64,000 nt of DNA from Trichoplax adhaerens (lineage: Eukaryota > Placozoa > Uniplacotomia > Trichoplacea > Trichoplacidae). The notes beneath the pieces were generated by a model. That model was not told the DNA's origin. It saw only the letters and a program-made list of their open reading frames with translations, and searched no databases. Shown in pieces: positions 9,651-22,640 of the stretch. The translations under genes were made by a program, and so were the position numbers. Within the stretch, counting starts at the first letter, position 1. Each line of letters opens with the position of its first letter. The stretch is from contig NW_002060959.1 of the NCBI RefSeq assembly GCF_000150275.1, positions 1,105,902 through 1,169,901 of the forward strand, given 5' to 3'.

Positions 9651-12600
9651 ATGGTGTTAGAATCGACTATGATTTGGTAAGTCTAGCGGATAACCAGCGT
9701 CTGTTGATAGTGTTGTGATAGTTGACGATGGAATGCGATGGTCATGCAGTGGTACACGATCATGACCAGTGAGAAAAATAGACTAATGCTTTTCATTTCT
9801 TTTTGCCATACAGCGTTGATGATAGCGAGTGGATGCGAAATGGCGATTTTTTACCCACTCGAATTCAGGCCCAACAAGATGCTGTCAATCTTCTTTGTCA
9901 AGCTAAAACACGCCAAAATGCAGAAAATAATGTGGGCTTACTCACGTTAGCCAGGTATGTCAATTGTCAGGCAAAGGATAGCTTTGCAACGCCTGCATCC
10001 ATTCCATACAGTCTGTACTGGACTGGACAGTTTGTAGCACAAGTCAAACTGACCACTTGTCGTCGACATGATCCATGGCAGACATTGCATCATTCAACAT
10101 TAAGTCTTACTATTGAGTACAATCTACTACAACCGTACAGACTGGATTTCTATCTGTGAATTGATTTTGCTTACAACTGATTGAATGATGATCAAGGACA
10201 TCAAAGTAGAGAGTGAAGAAAGTCACTTTACCATCACGCTCAACGGTTGAATTTCAATGATAAAAGCAATAGAAAATATCCAATTTTCCACTTCATCTTC
10301 AGCTATTCCATATCACAATTGAGCGACAATCAAAATGGATTCATCAAAGTTATTTCATTAGAAGCTGCGTCATCTTTACCAATGGCAATAATACTCAACT
10401 TGGATGGACACTTTGACTTGTTGGTCATATCAAAGAGTCTGAAAATAGATACAATAGTAACAGCTTGAACCCAGGACCAGTCTACTGGCCATTCCATCCA
10501 CTCGATGGGCTGGGAATAACTTTTCTATTCCTTCTGCTACGTCATGATCCATTTATATGGAAGTAAAAGTACAAGTGATGCAAAATCAGATAGTAAACTA
10601 ATTAAGATACTGTACTGTAAGAAATGCGGCCTAAGTTGTTTTAGTCTTCCTACGAGGCCTCAACCCAGTCGTATGGAAGCACAAGTGACGCAAACGCATT
10701 TAGTAAACTACCTACATTACATACTGTACTGTGCTGTAAGAAATTCGCCTGAAGTTTTCCTTTCCTTCTGCTACGCCATAATCCATTTTTATGGAAATAG
10801 AAGTACAAGTGACACAAAATCAGATAGTATACTCAATAGCAACTGTGCTGGAAGAATTGGACTAAGGCTATCATTGGTTGTATTAGGATGGAGTTTAGAT
10901 CAGTTAGATGGACGCATCTTGCCTTATTTCTACTATAAAGGAGTTCAAAAATTGCTCATGGGTATAGGCTGAACTAAACTAGTTTACTTGCTATAATCAC
11001 TAGAGTAATGATGATTCTGCTAGTTGGATGGGTTCCATACCAGTGTTCCATTACTGTTACTACTCCATGGCCCAATCGTATGGAAATAATAGAATTGTAG
11101 ACTGGGCATGATAAGGCAGAGAAATACAATCTTACACCCATTGACTTCCATAATTAGATGGATAGTTTAGCATAAACGGAGGATAACACCTGGATTGATC
11201 CAAGCTCAATTTTGAGATCAATACTGTCACTCATCTCAATAGGTGTATCACTGTATTAGCAGTATCATATCGTAGACTACTAAAAATAAATGCACCATGA
11301 TTTATAGCAGGATGATTGTATCTGCAGGTTTAAAAAGATTTGAAAGGGTTAATAAAACTACATTCGCCTCAATTTTACTGGATAATAATCGATAAAAATG
11401 CAATCTCTAGAACTCTGATACGTAGGCCATTCGATAAAGGCAGAATGATTGTAATCTTTTCAATAATTCATCTCTTATGTTGATACATCTTTAATCTGCT
11501 TGACATTTACAGCTTAAGAGTATTAACAACGTTGACCACTGATGTTGGCAAAATTCTCAAGAACCTTCATGCTGTCTCACCAAAAGGAAAAATTGATATG
11601 GCCATTGGTGCAAGTACTGCTATTGTAAGTCAATTTTTTTCTACATATCTACATTACAATAGCGTTGTGATGAGATTCTCAAGTTAAACGTGAAACACAC
11701 ACTTAAGAGATAGTAGAACTGTAGTATAAGTAGCATTATCTTCAAGATTGTTGTATGTAATTTTGGCATTATCAAAAGCAATTACTCTATCTACGGTAAT
11801 CCATAGCACGGTACTGATATGGTAGTATTGCTCGCTCCATGTAATATTCATAATTTCCATACTTTTTTAACATATTATTAATAATTTCTTAATAGTTGGC
11901 CTTAAAGCATCGAATGAGCAAAAATCATAAAATGAGACTCATAATATTTATTGGTAGCCCTATTGAAACAGAAGAAAAAGATGTAATTTCAATCAATTTA
12001 TCATAAAATTATTGGCTTTCCATTTAATTTTATTTTATACGATAAAAGTATACATTTTAAATGAAATTCGTTCACATCTTTAGTTAACGAAACTTGCCAA
12101 GAAATTAAAAAAGAATAAAGTCAGCGTCGATGTCGTTAACTTTGGAGAAGACGTATGATAATTATCAGCTACTATCTTGATTGAACATGATTAACTACAG
12201 TTATTTTTGAACCTGTAACCATTGTTTTTTAGACTTCTAATACAGAAAAACTAACAGCTTTTATCAATACTGTAAATGATAAACAAGGTTCAAGGTAAAA
12301 AATGAAGAAAGTTTATCTATATCGCACAGTGTTGATCATTTTCGTAGAAGTAGAATTGTTTATCAGTCAACAAACTCAACTTGCTATCCTTAAACCATCA
12401 TAGTTTATATAGACAGTATTGCTTTCAATTGAAAAGTCTATTCGTTGTTTAATCCAATTATTAAATAATCATGCGCTAATCTAGACTAAATAGCTGCTAC
12501 ATGATTTTTTGATATATAGTCATTTAGTTACTGTACCACCTGGACCACTACTTTCGGATGCGTTAATGTCCTCTCCTATTATGGCGAATGAAGACGGCTC

Positions 12601-13552
12601 AATGCCAAATACCGTTAGCGGTTTCGGCGGCAATGTTGATTTTGTAGATGCTGATGTTGATCCAGAATTAGCTATGGTACAAATGAGATAGATAGTTTGT
12701 ATCATCCAATAGCTGAACACCGTAAATGCCATTGATAATTTTTATAAATTATTGTTTCATCAGGCTCTTCGCGTTTCTCTTGAAGAATCGCGGCAAAGAC
12801 AAGAAGAAGAAAGTAAGAAAGCAAATTCTGTTGCGGCTCAGGATGGCAGTGCATTTACACCCAATCCAAGTCAGTTACAGTGTAAATTATATTCGTTGCT
12901 GTTAATGTACATTGTTTCATAGTTACCAGACTAATTAGTTTACTATTGGTTTATAGGTTCTATTGAAGAATCATTACTTGAACAAGCATTGGCCATTTCT
13001 CTAGATTCTAGAATGGAGACAACTACTCCAAATACGGATAGGCCAGATACAACGCCGAGGGTAAGATAGTCAAAAATTGATCCGTTACTGTCATTATCCA
13101 ATTCTATAGGTTAGAATCAGCTAAAAAGGATGTCCAGTGTTATGAAGAGCAACTGATATTAATCGATGATTTTATTCACTATGGAATTATTGCATTCAGG
13201 AGGTCTCAAGTTTAACTGAAGAGGAACAAATGGAACTTGCTATGCAGATGTCATTACAAGGTAGGCCTATAACTGTAATAGATATGTAATGATTGCTTGT
13301 TGAATTTTATATTGATTTTGGATAGACTTTAAAGATATACGAGAAGGCAATGATGGAAATAAAGAAATGGACGAGGAAATGGATGCTACGGATTTAATTT
13401 CCGATCCATCAGTGTTACAAACGGTATTGGGTAGTTTAGAAGGAATCGATCCGAATAGCGATATGGTAAGAAATTTAATGGGATCTCTACAAGAAGAGGA
13501 AGAGGCTATGGATGTAGATGATGGTAAAAAGGAGAATAAAGATGCAAAATGA
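9651..13552 (+). CDS. PSMD4: 26S proteasome non-ATPase regulatory subunit 4 (Rpn10/S5a)
   Basis: Ubiquitin receptor of the 19S regulatory particle. Eleven exons join in phase: 9651-9676, 9814-9954, 11513-11624, 11896-11982, 12084-12152, 12233-12294, 12520-12676, 12764-12869, 12957-13060, 13200-13260 and 13326-13552. They give 383 aa (human 377). The N-terminus [20 protein letters not shown] starts the VWA domain (about 1-190), which docks Rpn10 on the proteasome. The C-terminal half has ubiquitin-interacting motifs: [12 protein letters not shown], a second of UIM form in [11 protein letters not shown], and [13 protein letters not shown]. The start is fixed by near identity with the family N-terminus. 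Intron 2 is long (about 1.56 kb) and repeat-bearing. The gene converges tail-to-tail with the NSD gene. Confidence 0.97.
10520..10840. repeat. Three diverged ~100-bp repeats inside PSMD4 intron 2
   Basis: Three related blocks, each with a TTCCTNCTACG-like start, a TATGGAA segment, an ACAAGTGANGCAAA segment and AGTAAACT or AGTATACT, lie at about 10525-10615, 10648-10735 and 10760-10835. The open frame running through them is not supported as coding. Confidence 0.55.
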
Positions 13553-14777
13553 AGTACCGTCAGCGTACAACGATTAGGGTGCATTTACTGTATATCTCTA
13601 CCTGTAGTTGCGCTGTCATTGCTTACCTAAGATTGTTAATACAGTGTTTGAAGTGACCGAAATTATTGCCATTGGTTGCGCGAGTGTAGTCAATTCAACT
13701 TTTTATACCAACATTAAGATTACCGAGTAACCATCGTTATAGGTTGTATACAAAATATTTAATGACTGTGCTATTCATTGTCATTACATATCTTTATATT
13801 GATTTAAGTTCGATATAACGTTATTGGAAGAAATCGTTGATATTCACGTCTGTATTTGATATGGTATTACTGCCATACATAATAAAATCCTAGAATATTG
13901 CACTTTCAAGGGTTTCAGACCTTACTAATCGAATTACTAACAACTAACATTTCTGCTCGGATGGATTAACATTTAGACATCAATTCTATCGCTAGTGTAT
14001 CGTCTCAAACGTTTCACCTACATACAGAGCATAATATCTGCAATAAATGCATTGCCTTAAAATTTCAGGATGAATTACGAATCATTGTCGTTAGTCAAGG
14101 CTGAAATAGTTACGTAAAAATAGAATACATACACTACGTGACAATTAGATTCTCAACGGCATGAAAAACGATTGATGCTTTCTGTTTGTGTACATCATTC
14201 CGAATTTTAGATGTATGTGTGAAATGCTACGACTAATAAAACGATTTATGTACCAATAGTTATAGACAAACAGTTACGATAATAGTGAAGTCAATTGTAT
14301 TTTCTACCAATAGCCAGTAGGCGATTTTAAATGATACTGTTCTATATACAAATACAGGTAAATATAACTTTGAAAACATTTTAGTATAGCACCACATTCA
14401 ATTCAAGTCCTGAAATACATGCACCAATTTCGAAAAAATAAGTGCCATGTCATTGATAAAGATCGTACGGGGTAAAGCCTTTGTACAAAGATAGTGAGTT
14501 TTAAAATGGGAGATATTACATGAAAGATTAATTTATGATATAGCTATCAATTTTAATTAAAAATGTCTTGTTATGGTAAATTCCATACTGCATGACTACC
14601 TTAAATAACAGGTACTGGTAAATATTAGAAAGATACCAGCAATTATTACATACAAATATAGCACATGTACAATCAGGAACAATGATAAATCAGTAGCAGG
14701 TCATTTGCGTCCATATATGAGCGCTTCATACTTTTAACAAATTTTCGTGATGCTTATGATGATATGGTATGCCACCA
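13553..14777. other. Intergenic between convergent PSMD4 and NSD genes
   Basis: About 1.2 kb holding the two 3' UTRs. An AATAAA at 13881-13886 is the likely PSMD4 polyadenylation signal. No clear minus-strand signal for the NSD gene was found. No gene is seen. Confidence 0.5.
13881..13886 (+). promoter_or_regulatory. Candidate PSMD4 polyadenylation signal
   Basis: AATAAA about 330 bases after the PSMD4 stop codon, in an AT-rich 3' region. Called by sequence only. Confidence 0.45.
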
Positions 14778-17700
14778 TTAGTTGGACTTGTTAATATCTT
14801 GGTCATCGTCGATACACTGGTGGCAAAGCAAAACCATCTCTCCACAGCTATTCTTAGACTGAATTCTACCGTTAGCGTGCGTTTTACAAAATGAATTCGG
14901 ACAACGGCTACATAACTGATTAGCAGCTTTACCACAAATATCACAATGATGCCACGGGCAATCCCATTTTCCTCGAGGGATACCATCAATTGTTAGACAT
15001 TCCAAGTGATAGCATTTATAGCAACTTTTACGACTGCACATTATTAGCTGTCCGCCATCACCACACACATAGCATTCATCTTCGTGTTTGATTGCTCTTT
15101 TTCGCTTTTTTCGTTTTTTGCGCTTACCTTGACCATTATTATTCTTGTTACTTTTATTATTGCCGCCATCCTTCCCTTTAGTAGTGGTCGTACTTTTAAT
15201 TTTAGCTCCTAGATACTTTCTGCAGAGTTTCGAGCCGCAATGGCATTCCGCTTGATCGTTTCCAACAGCATGTAGTCGGTAATCAAAAGTCAATTCTTCT
15301 CCTTGTTTGATATCGTCAATTGCAAACAAACCTATACAGGTGAGACCATTTACAGTCCATTTGTGGGTTTCACAGTTTGGCTGGCAACTATGGTTCATGA
15401 AACGAGCCAAGTTGCCTTTCTGACCTGCATCGATAATGACATCTTTGTCAATATTTAACATATAAAAATTCTTTTCCCCTTTCGATTGTGCCATTTTTAT
15501 CCTTTGATAGCAAGTTTTCTCATTGAGTAATTCTCCTACGTACTCTACCACCAAAGTACCCGCATAAATATCTTCGGCTGATTTTAAGCCCCAACCACAC
15601 TGGTTTGATTTAAATATTTCACTTTTTGCGTACTCTAACTTTTGAAAACGCTGGTTTTGGCATTTATCACCAGCCGGACACATACTTGAGTTGCATTCAC
15701 ACATTAACATACGATTTATACAATTAGAACTACTACCACAAGGAGCTTCGTCAGTCGGTTTACAACTACAAGGTGTGTACTCGGTTAAATTTGGCCTTAT
15801 TAAAGCATCCACCAATTTATTCATCTATGTGATGAAAGAGAGCAATTACTATTCGATTTGCTTATTAAATTTTACAACGCACATTACAACATAAATAGAA
15901 ATAGAGAATGTAAAGATACCACGGTGAATTTGATAATGGTGATATACTGAAGCAGTTGTTACCTTGATATGCTTGTAACTCGGAGGCTTTTGAGATCTCC
16001 TTTCTTGACTTTTTGCTTCCTTTTTTTCTCTGCTTATTTTCCGTTGCGTAAATTTTTCTTCTGCTTCTTTCAATGCTGTGACGTAGATATATATATATAT
16101 ATATATATATGAGGTGATGTTTAACATTCACATAACTTGCAGTAAAGACCGTAGATTGAGTAAAACGCTTCGATAGACTCACCTTTACCAAATGATTTGA
16201 CAATTCCTTTACGACCTAATTTGCTTGCTCTACCATCAATATCTTCCTCTTCGTAACCAAAAATACGCGATATTGATGTCCAGCTATAATCATGTGATCC
16301 CAAAAATTGCACCGAAAATTCTCCCGGACCATGCTTTAGTGCTAAGATATTATCCGGCACATACTTACGATTACAGACTTCAGCTGGCCACCAACTAGCA
16401 TCAATTTTGAGGTAAAGCATCATTAAAATTTCTTTATTGACATATTTTATTATTACCATTTATCAACCGAGAAATACTGGTCACACTACTTATAACAGCA
16501 CTTAAATAACGTAAATCTCACCGGTAGGCTCCAATTTTAACCCAAACAATATCTCCAATGACAGGAAATTTGCCATCAATACATCCTCTACAGAACCATT
16601 TATCTTCGTTAGGCTTTGGACGACATTTCTCATCCAAGCAATTTTCATGATAAGATGCAGGACATAACTCGCAACAAATTAAATTTCCTCCTTGAGAGCA
16701 GGCAAAGCACCAACCGACATTAACATGTTTGACTTTTGCATCTAAATGCTATAAAGGTAATTGAGTGATAGAAAATATTATAAGAATTTCATTACACATA
16801 AACATTTGATCAATAGGTAAATTTTTCTACTATAAAGAAAATGGAGCTTTCTTTTCACTGTACCTTGTTGCAAATAATTGCGGATGAATTTAATACCTTA
16901 CACCCTGCCGGCAAGCAAGCTTCACTGGCATGATATGAGACTGGGCAATAAATACATCGTGCTAATTTCTTCTGGATAACAACATCAAAATTTTCGTCAT
17001 TTTTCGATATTGCGAATGCAGTACATGTAGTACAGACATGCCGTGGACACCTAATGCATCCTTCTTCACTAACTTGACCACATGTAAACTGCGATATACA
17101 TGTGTCATGATAACATTTTCCGCACCCGGCTACTTTGCATGGCAGTACAGGCGGCTCGCTACTTCCACACACGAAACATTTCCTAGTACCACTTGTACAT
17201 TCCTGACACTTGAATCCTTTAACTGGCCATTCAGTTATACCGAGACATTCCAGATGAAACTTTGAAAAACAACCACCCTGACATGTAACTAATTTCTCGC
17301 CAATTCCTTCGCACAACATACAAACGCCTTTACTTCCAGGTGATTCACGAGCTCGACTTCTAGGCTTAGAGAGCTTGCGTTTTTCAACTTTATTAGATGT
17401 TGCCTTATTTCCTCTTCCTTTCACTTTTTTTGGAGATATCATCCGGGTTCGTTGATTCTTTAAGATTCGTTTGTCATTTACTAGCGACACCATAATGTCT
17501 TCTGGAAGGGTCACTTTATTATCACTAATTGTTTTATTCATCAGTTTTTTAGTCATAGGTTTAACAACGATTTTACATTTTCTGGAATTTCTGACAATGT
17601 CTATATCAGTAGTGGTCTTTTTTTGGTTTTCCTGATTACGCTTTTTCTTGTTAGGGGTAAGGCCTTCAACTACGTGGCCTTGTAATTTACTCGATAACTT

Positions 17701-18657
17701 TCTTTTTCGTGGTGATCTTTTAAGGTGACACTCAGACTCTTCTGGATACGGAGAATTATGCACAAGCTCTTGATGTATCTGCTCTTCATTATCATTATTA
17801 CTACTGCTATCTTGAAATGTGTTGTTTATTACAGTACTGTCTTTTTTATTGTAGCATTTATGATTTTTAATATCGATAGGATCATCGATTTTTGTTCTCT
17901 TGGTCCCTCTAAGACCATTGACGGAATTTATCCTTTTGGCTCTCGTTGACGTATTTGAAGTATGATTGGTGTCCTTTGACAGTATATCTTTTGTTGGACT
18001 CAGATTAGTCGTTGCTTTGATAATTTGTACCAATCTTTCCTTCCTCGGTAACTGTAATGCTACTTTTGCTTCATCAATTGCTAGAGTTATTAATTCCTCT
18101 CCACAGTTTGATAGGGAATTACTATGGTTAACCGGAAATTGAGGGAGCTGATTGTCACTTGTAAACGAGATTAATAGCTTTTCAGGTATCCAACTATAAC
18201 TAACTTTACTACCGAAGTAGCGAACATGATAAAAAATAATCTTATGGCGGCCACGAATTGAAGTGAATAAGCCAGTTTTCGGTTCATAAACTATCATTGC
18301 TGGCCACCAAGGATGGCCGCTAATTTTACTCCATACAATGTCACCAACAATCCTATTTTTAAGCTGCATTGCTTGACATTCGTGATTTTGAGCATCGGAT
18401 ATTGATTGTTTAATAAGGCTTAACTCTAATTGGTTATTTATGGTATTAGGTAATTCTAATATTTTAACATTATGATCATTTTTTATACTAGCATCCATTA
18501 CGGCAACTTTTGCATCAACAGTAGCTTCCCCATTATTTTGAACATTTATAGCATCAGGCATCTTTGGCATTTCAGTTTCTCTTAAAGCTGATTGGCAAAT
18601 ATCAGGATTGTCCTTATGAATAATTTCTTGCTTGGTTTCTAGTACGACGGATGGCAT
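14778..18657 (-). CDS. NSD-family histone H3K36 methyltransferase
   Basis: Five phase-compatible exons on the minus strand (18657-16864, 16748-16522, 16394-16183, 16075-15963, 15824-14778) give 1130 aa. Domain order is that of animal NSD1/2/3. A first PWWP at about 104-190 carries GHPWWPAM. A long Lys/Arg-rich linker follows. A run of PHD fingers covers about 445-660, beginning CMLCEGIGEKLVTCQGGC. A second PWWP is split by an intron exactly before WWPAEV. Then come an AWS/pre-SET (about 800-840), SET (GWGL near 859, NHSCQPNCETHKW near 926, ELTFDY near 959), post-SET CHCGSKLC, a basic linker and a final PHD pair from about 1031. The protein writes H3K36 methylation in the nucleus. Start is the first Met of the long first exon; an upstream non-coding exon is possible. 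A single pre-vertebrate NSD gene is expected, so no number is assigned. Confidence 0.95.
16088..16110. repeat. (TA)n microsatellite in NSD intron
   Basis: Uninterrupted AT/TA dinucleotide run in the short intron between the second PWWP exon and the linker exon, close to the 3' splice site of that intron on the minus strand. Confidence 0.8.
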
Positions 18658-18924
18658 TTTTATTGGTTATTTCTACAGATTAACAAAGATGTCGGCATTT
18701 AGCCCCTCAAAGCATACAGAAACTACACACGCAGTATGATAGTTAATCAAACTAGTTCAAATTCTAATCCTATTCTACTGTATCTATATGTATTATTATG
18801 AGTGCCCCAAAATTTGGAACTAAAAGCACAAATTAGAATTGTTATTTGAGCTAAATTTTTGAATATAATGTGTACTGTATTAATAACCATAGGTGCATGC
18901 TACACACAATAATTATATATATAT

Positions 18925-19735
18925 ATATAATTGGGTCAACTTTTATATAACAGTCTATTTTATTGTACATTCTATAATCTAGTTACTACACATTAGTTGG
19001 GTAGACTTTTACAGTATATAACCATCTATTCTAGTGTAAATTGTACTGTATAATCTGGTTAGTACACATGAGTTGGGTAGATTTTCATATGACAGTCTAT
19101 TCTGTAATCGAGTTACTACACATTGGTTGAGTAGACATTTGTATGACAATTTATTCTAGTGTATATCCTATAATCTGGTTAGTGCACATTAGTTGGGTAG
19201 ACTTTTATAAACCATTTATTCTAGCATCTCTTGTACTGTATAACTAGGTTACTACACATTAGTTGGGTAGATATTTATATGACAGTCTATTCTAGTGTAC
19301 AGTTTATTGCATAATCTGGTTACTACACTTTTAGTTGGGTAGCTATTTGAGCGTATATGACAAGCTATTCTTGTGTATATTCTATAATCTAGTAACTATA
19401 CATTAATTGGGTAGACTGATATATGACAAACTAATTTAGTTACTCCACCTTAGTTGGGTAGACTTTTGTATGACAATCTATTGTATAATCTGGTTACTAC
19501 ACATTAGTTGGGTAGACTTTTATATGACAATCTAATCTAGCGTATATTGCATAATCTAGTACTATACATTAGTTGGGTAGATATTTATAGGACAGTCTAT
19601 TTTATCTATAATTAGGCTATTACACATTAATCGGATAGACGTTTATATGATAATCTATTCTTGCGTTTACGTATTCTATAATCTAGTTGCTACACATTCG
19701 TTGGACAGACTTTTGTATGACAATCTATAGTATTC
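18925..19735. repeat. ~60-bp degenerate satellite, about 12-13 copies
   Basis: Recurring core TTAGTTGGGTAGACTTTTAT followed by TATGACAGTCTATTCTAG, then a variable GTATATT, then CTATAATCTGGTTACTACACA. Copies vary in length by a few to about 15 bases and by scattered substitutions, which indicates an old tandem array. It lies upstream of the NSD start codon. No protein or RNA gene is recognised in it. Confidence 0.85.
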
Positions 19736-21660
19736 TTGCGTATCATCGAGTTACTTCATTTTGGACGGTTACTGCTCAATATGATCAACTGAGCCAAATA
19801 TACAGTATGACTATAGATATTGCAGCATTTGAGTGTCCAATTTCTGTGCGATTATTACTCAAACGCTTATCAAGTACGTCCAACTTTCTACTACAGTAAT
19901 ATGCCCCTTAATTTTGGAATGGGAGGTGAACATTACTAGTAGGAATTGACATTCCATGTCAAGATTGATCCATTTCAGTGGATTGATAGCACGTCTTGGA
20001 TAGTGTTAGCAAACGATAAACTTTACCGGTGATATCATAACATCCTATGATGATATACAATAGGCTATCCTACAAGAGTTGGATCAATCAGCTATCCATC
20101 TTGAGTATTTGTGTACACTTGCATCAGCACGTGCCATCTTCCTTGAGCATGGAGATTGTTAGGAAATGGAGATCATGTTGGTCGATTGATGATCATTGTT
20201 CAATGCACAGTATGGAAATGACAGATTTACAAGATCGATATTGCTTTCACCTCTTTACTGCTACTGTCCCATTTCATGCAAGATACTAAAGCTCTAGAGC
20301 TGACTCGAATGATTTTACAGTATTTGATGCAAGAGAATAATTCAGCGTAGGGGCACTGCGTGTACGACTTTGGTTGCACATAGATCATAGGAATCATGGT
20401 GAACATTGCATTGGGTAATACAAGTTCACTGTTTATTCCTTCAAGTCGACTACATGAAAATGAAAAACAAGGTAAAATGTAGCTTACATCCACTCTTGAC
20501 ACCGATGAAAGTCTTACTGCAATGCTTGATTGAATAATGTCAATTTGATCAATCTTCATCCAGCAATGGCAGGAGACAAGGAAGAAAGAAATGGCAAGAA
20601 CAGGCAACGTCGATCCCCTTCGTCGATTCCCTTGCATATCAAATCGGTACAAATTAAGAGTGAAATGGAATGACAAGAGTTACATAGTCTAATGATTCTA
20701 CACCATACCAATTCTCGTATGTCTCTTATATCAACGGAAGAAAGCTATCATCCATCAGCAATTTGGATCAACTTAAGTAAACTATGGCAATTCCGAGGTG
20801 GAGAATGACGCTTGGCTAGCTGTTGAATGCAACTCCTTCTCTCACTGCTGCCAACTTGTATCGATTGGAGAACTTTTTTTGCAGATTGATTTCTGACTAC
20901 AGCGTCTTAATACCAACCATCCATTGAAGTAGACCAGTTCGATTACAAGTTCCAACCGATTGGATAGGCTAAAAAAGAGTAAAATAGACGATAAAAAGGG
21001 GTAAAATGCAGCCTAAAAGGAATAATTGAGCAAAGAGTGCCTGGATGGTATCTAGGTTGCGCGATCGAGGTTGAGTCGCGAGCCGTTTCACTTGACCAAG
21101 TGATGTGACCTGTACTATGGGTCGTGTCGATCGAGGTGGGTGATGTAGTGGTCTGAAGATGGACTTGGTATACTACTGCTCTAACAGGAGTAGAATACTA
21201 GAACAACAGTATGCATTAATAGTACGATATGGCTGATCTATACTAGATCGTCCGATCCCTGCGGGTGAAGTGTCGTACCGTACTGGTCTACACCACCGGA
21301 TGATGGCCATAACACCGTATAGGAAGTGAAGGATGATGTTGCTTACTAGATCCTACTCAATGATGCATCAATTAGCAATTGTACGCAACATTACGCCTGT
21401 CTCAGTAGGTATACTACTCTCCAGAACTATCCAATGCAACACTTTCTCTTCACCCTTGACTACACACTCAGTCACTACCTAGCCCATGACTACCTGGCCA
21501 ACATCGCCACTGGTGTTACCCACGCACCAGCTTCAAAAACCCGCCAAAAAATGAGGAGGTTCACACACACCAGTGACGTCAGGACGAGCAGGTGAAGTCA
21601 GCTGGGGTGCTAAAACTAGCCCAAGTGGCTTGAGAGGGTTAGCTGTATAAACTCTTTGCC
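19736..21660. other. Gene-poor stretch
   Basis: Only unsupported frames, including a 149-codon minus-strand frame at 20227-20676 that lacks domain-like composition. GC is locally higher around 21050-21600, with TCGATC and GTCGTACC-type words. No function is assigned. Confidence 0.4.
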
Positions 21661-22640
21661 ATGGAGGGAAATATGGCTGAAATCTCAGTTATTTTACTGT
21701 AAACTACTCTAAGATAGGATGATGTCGATCCTTTGCAAATCAAGAAATGAACAATGACCTTGTAGCAGAGTAGATTTTTGAATTGCATTCACAACTGCAG
21801 TGCAAGGCAAACTGTTTACTGGTCAAGGGACCCAATCCGTTGGCGACATGCTTATTTTACTGTAAGCTACTCTAAGATAGGATGATGTCGATCCTTTGCA
21901 AATCAAGAAATGAACAATGATCTTGTAGCAGAGTAGATTTTTGAATTGCGAGAAATATGGCTGAAACCTCAGTTATTTTACTGTTCACTACTCTAAGATA
22001 GGATAATGTCGATCATTTGCACATCAAGAAATGAACAATGATCTTGTAGCAGAGTAGATTTTTGAATTGCATCCACAACTGGAGTGCAAGGCAAACCGTT
22101 TACTGGTCAAGGGACCCAATCCGTTGGCGAGATGTTTATTTTACTGTAAGCTGCTCTAAGATAGGATGATGTCGATCCTTTGCAAATCAAGAAATGAACA
22201 ATGATCTTGTAGCAGAGTAGATTTTTGAATTGCGAGAAATATGGCTGAAACCTCAGTTATTTTACTGTTCACTACTCTAAGATAGGATAATGTCGATCCT
22301 TTGCAAATCAAGAAATGAACGATGACCTTGTAGCAGTGTAGATTTTTGAATTGCATCCACAACTGGAGTGCAAGACAAACTGTTTATTGGCCAAGGGCAT
22401 TCACAACTGGAGTGCAAGGCAAACTGTTTACTGGCCAAGGGACCCAATCCGTTGGCGACATGCTTATTTTACTGTAAGCTGCTCTAAGATAGGATGATGT
22501 CGATCCTTTGCAAATCAAGAAATGAACAATGATCTTGTAACAGAGTAGATTTTGGAATTGCATTCACAACTATAGTACAAGGCAAACTATTTACCGGCCA
22601 AGGGACCCAATCCGCTGGCGACATGCCTAGTCTGTTTATG
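21661..22640. repeat. Higher-order repeat, ~284-bp period built from three modules
   Basis: Module A (about 98 bp, from TTATTTTACTGTA to TTTTTGAATTGC) occurs six times, starting near 21690, 21851, 21972, 22137, 22257 and 22464. Short module B (GAGAAATATGGCTGAAACCTCAG, about 23 bp) starts near 21666, 21949 and 22233. Module C (about 65 bp, CACAACTGNAGTGCAAGGCAAA to TTGGCGACATG) fills the other gaps. The order B-A-C-A recurs with spacing 283-284 bp, then breaks down with a truncated C plus a full C near 22352-22460. Confidence 0.88.

Noticed and set aside
10544-10972. 142-codon frame inside PSMD4 intron 2
   Set aside because: It runs through three diverged intronic repeats and has no domain; the flanking PSMD4 exons splice over it.
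16855-18657. Separate PWWP-PHD gene distinct from the SET gene
   Set aside because: All intervening exons join in phase and follow NSD domain order exactly, so a single gene is the simpler reading.
18925-19735. CRISPR-like regular repeats
   Set aside because: The unit is degenerate along its whole length with no conserved repeat and unique spacer alternation, and the surroundings are animal genes.
20227-20676. 149-codon minus-strand frame
   Set aside because: No domain, no splice-compatible neighbours and composition like non-coding sequence; it overlaps another frame on the plus strand.
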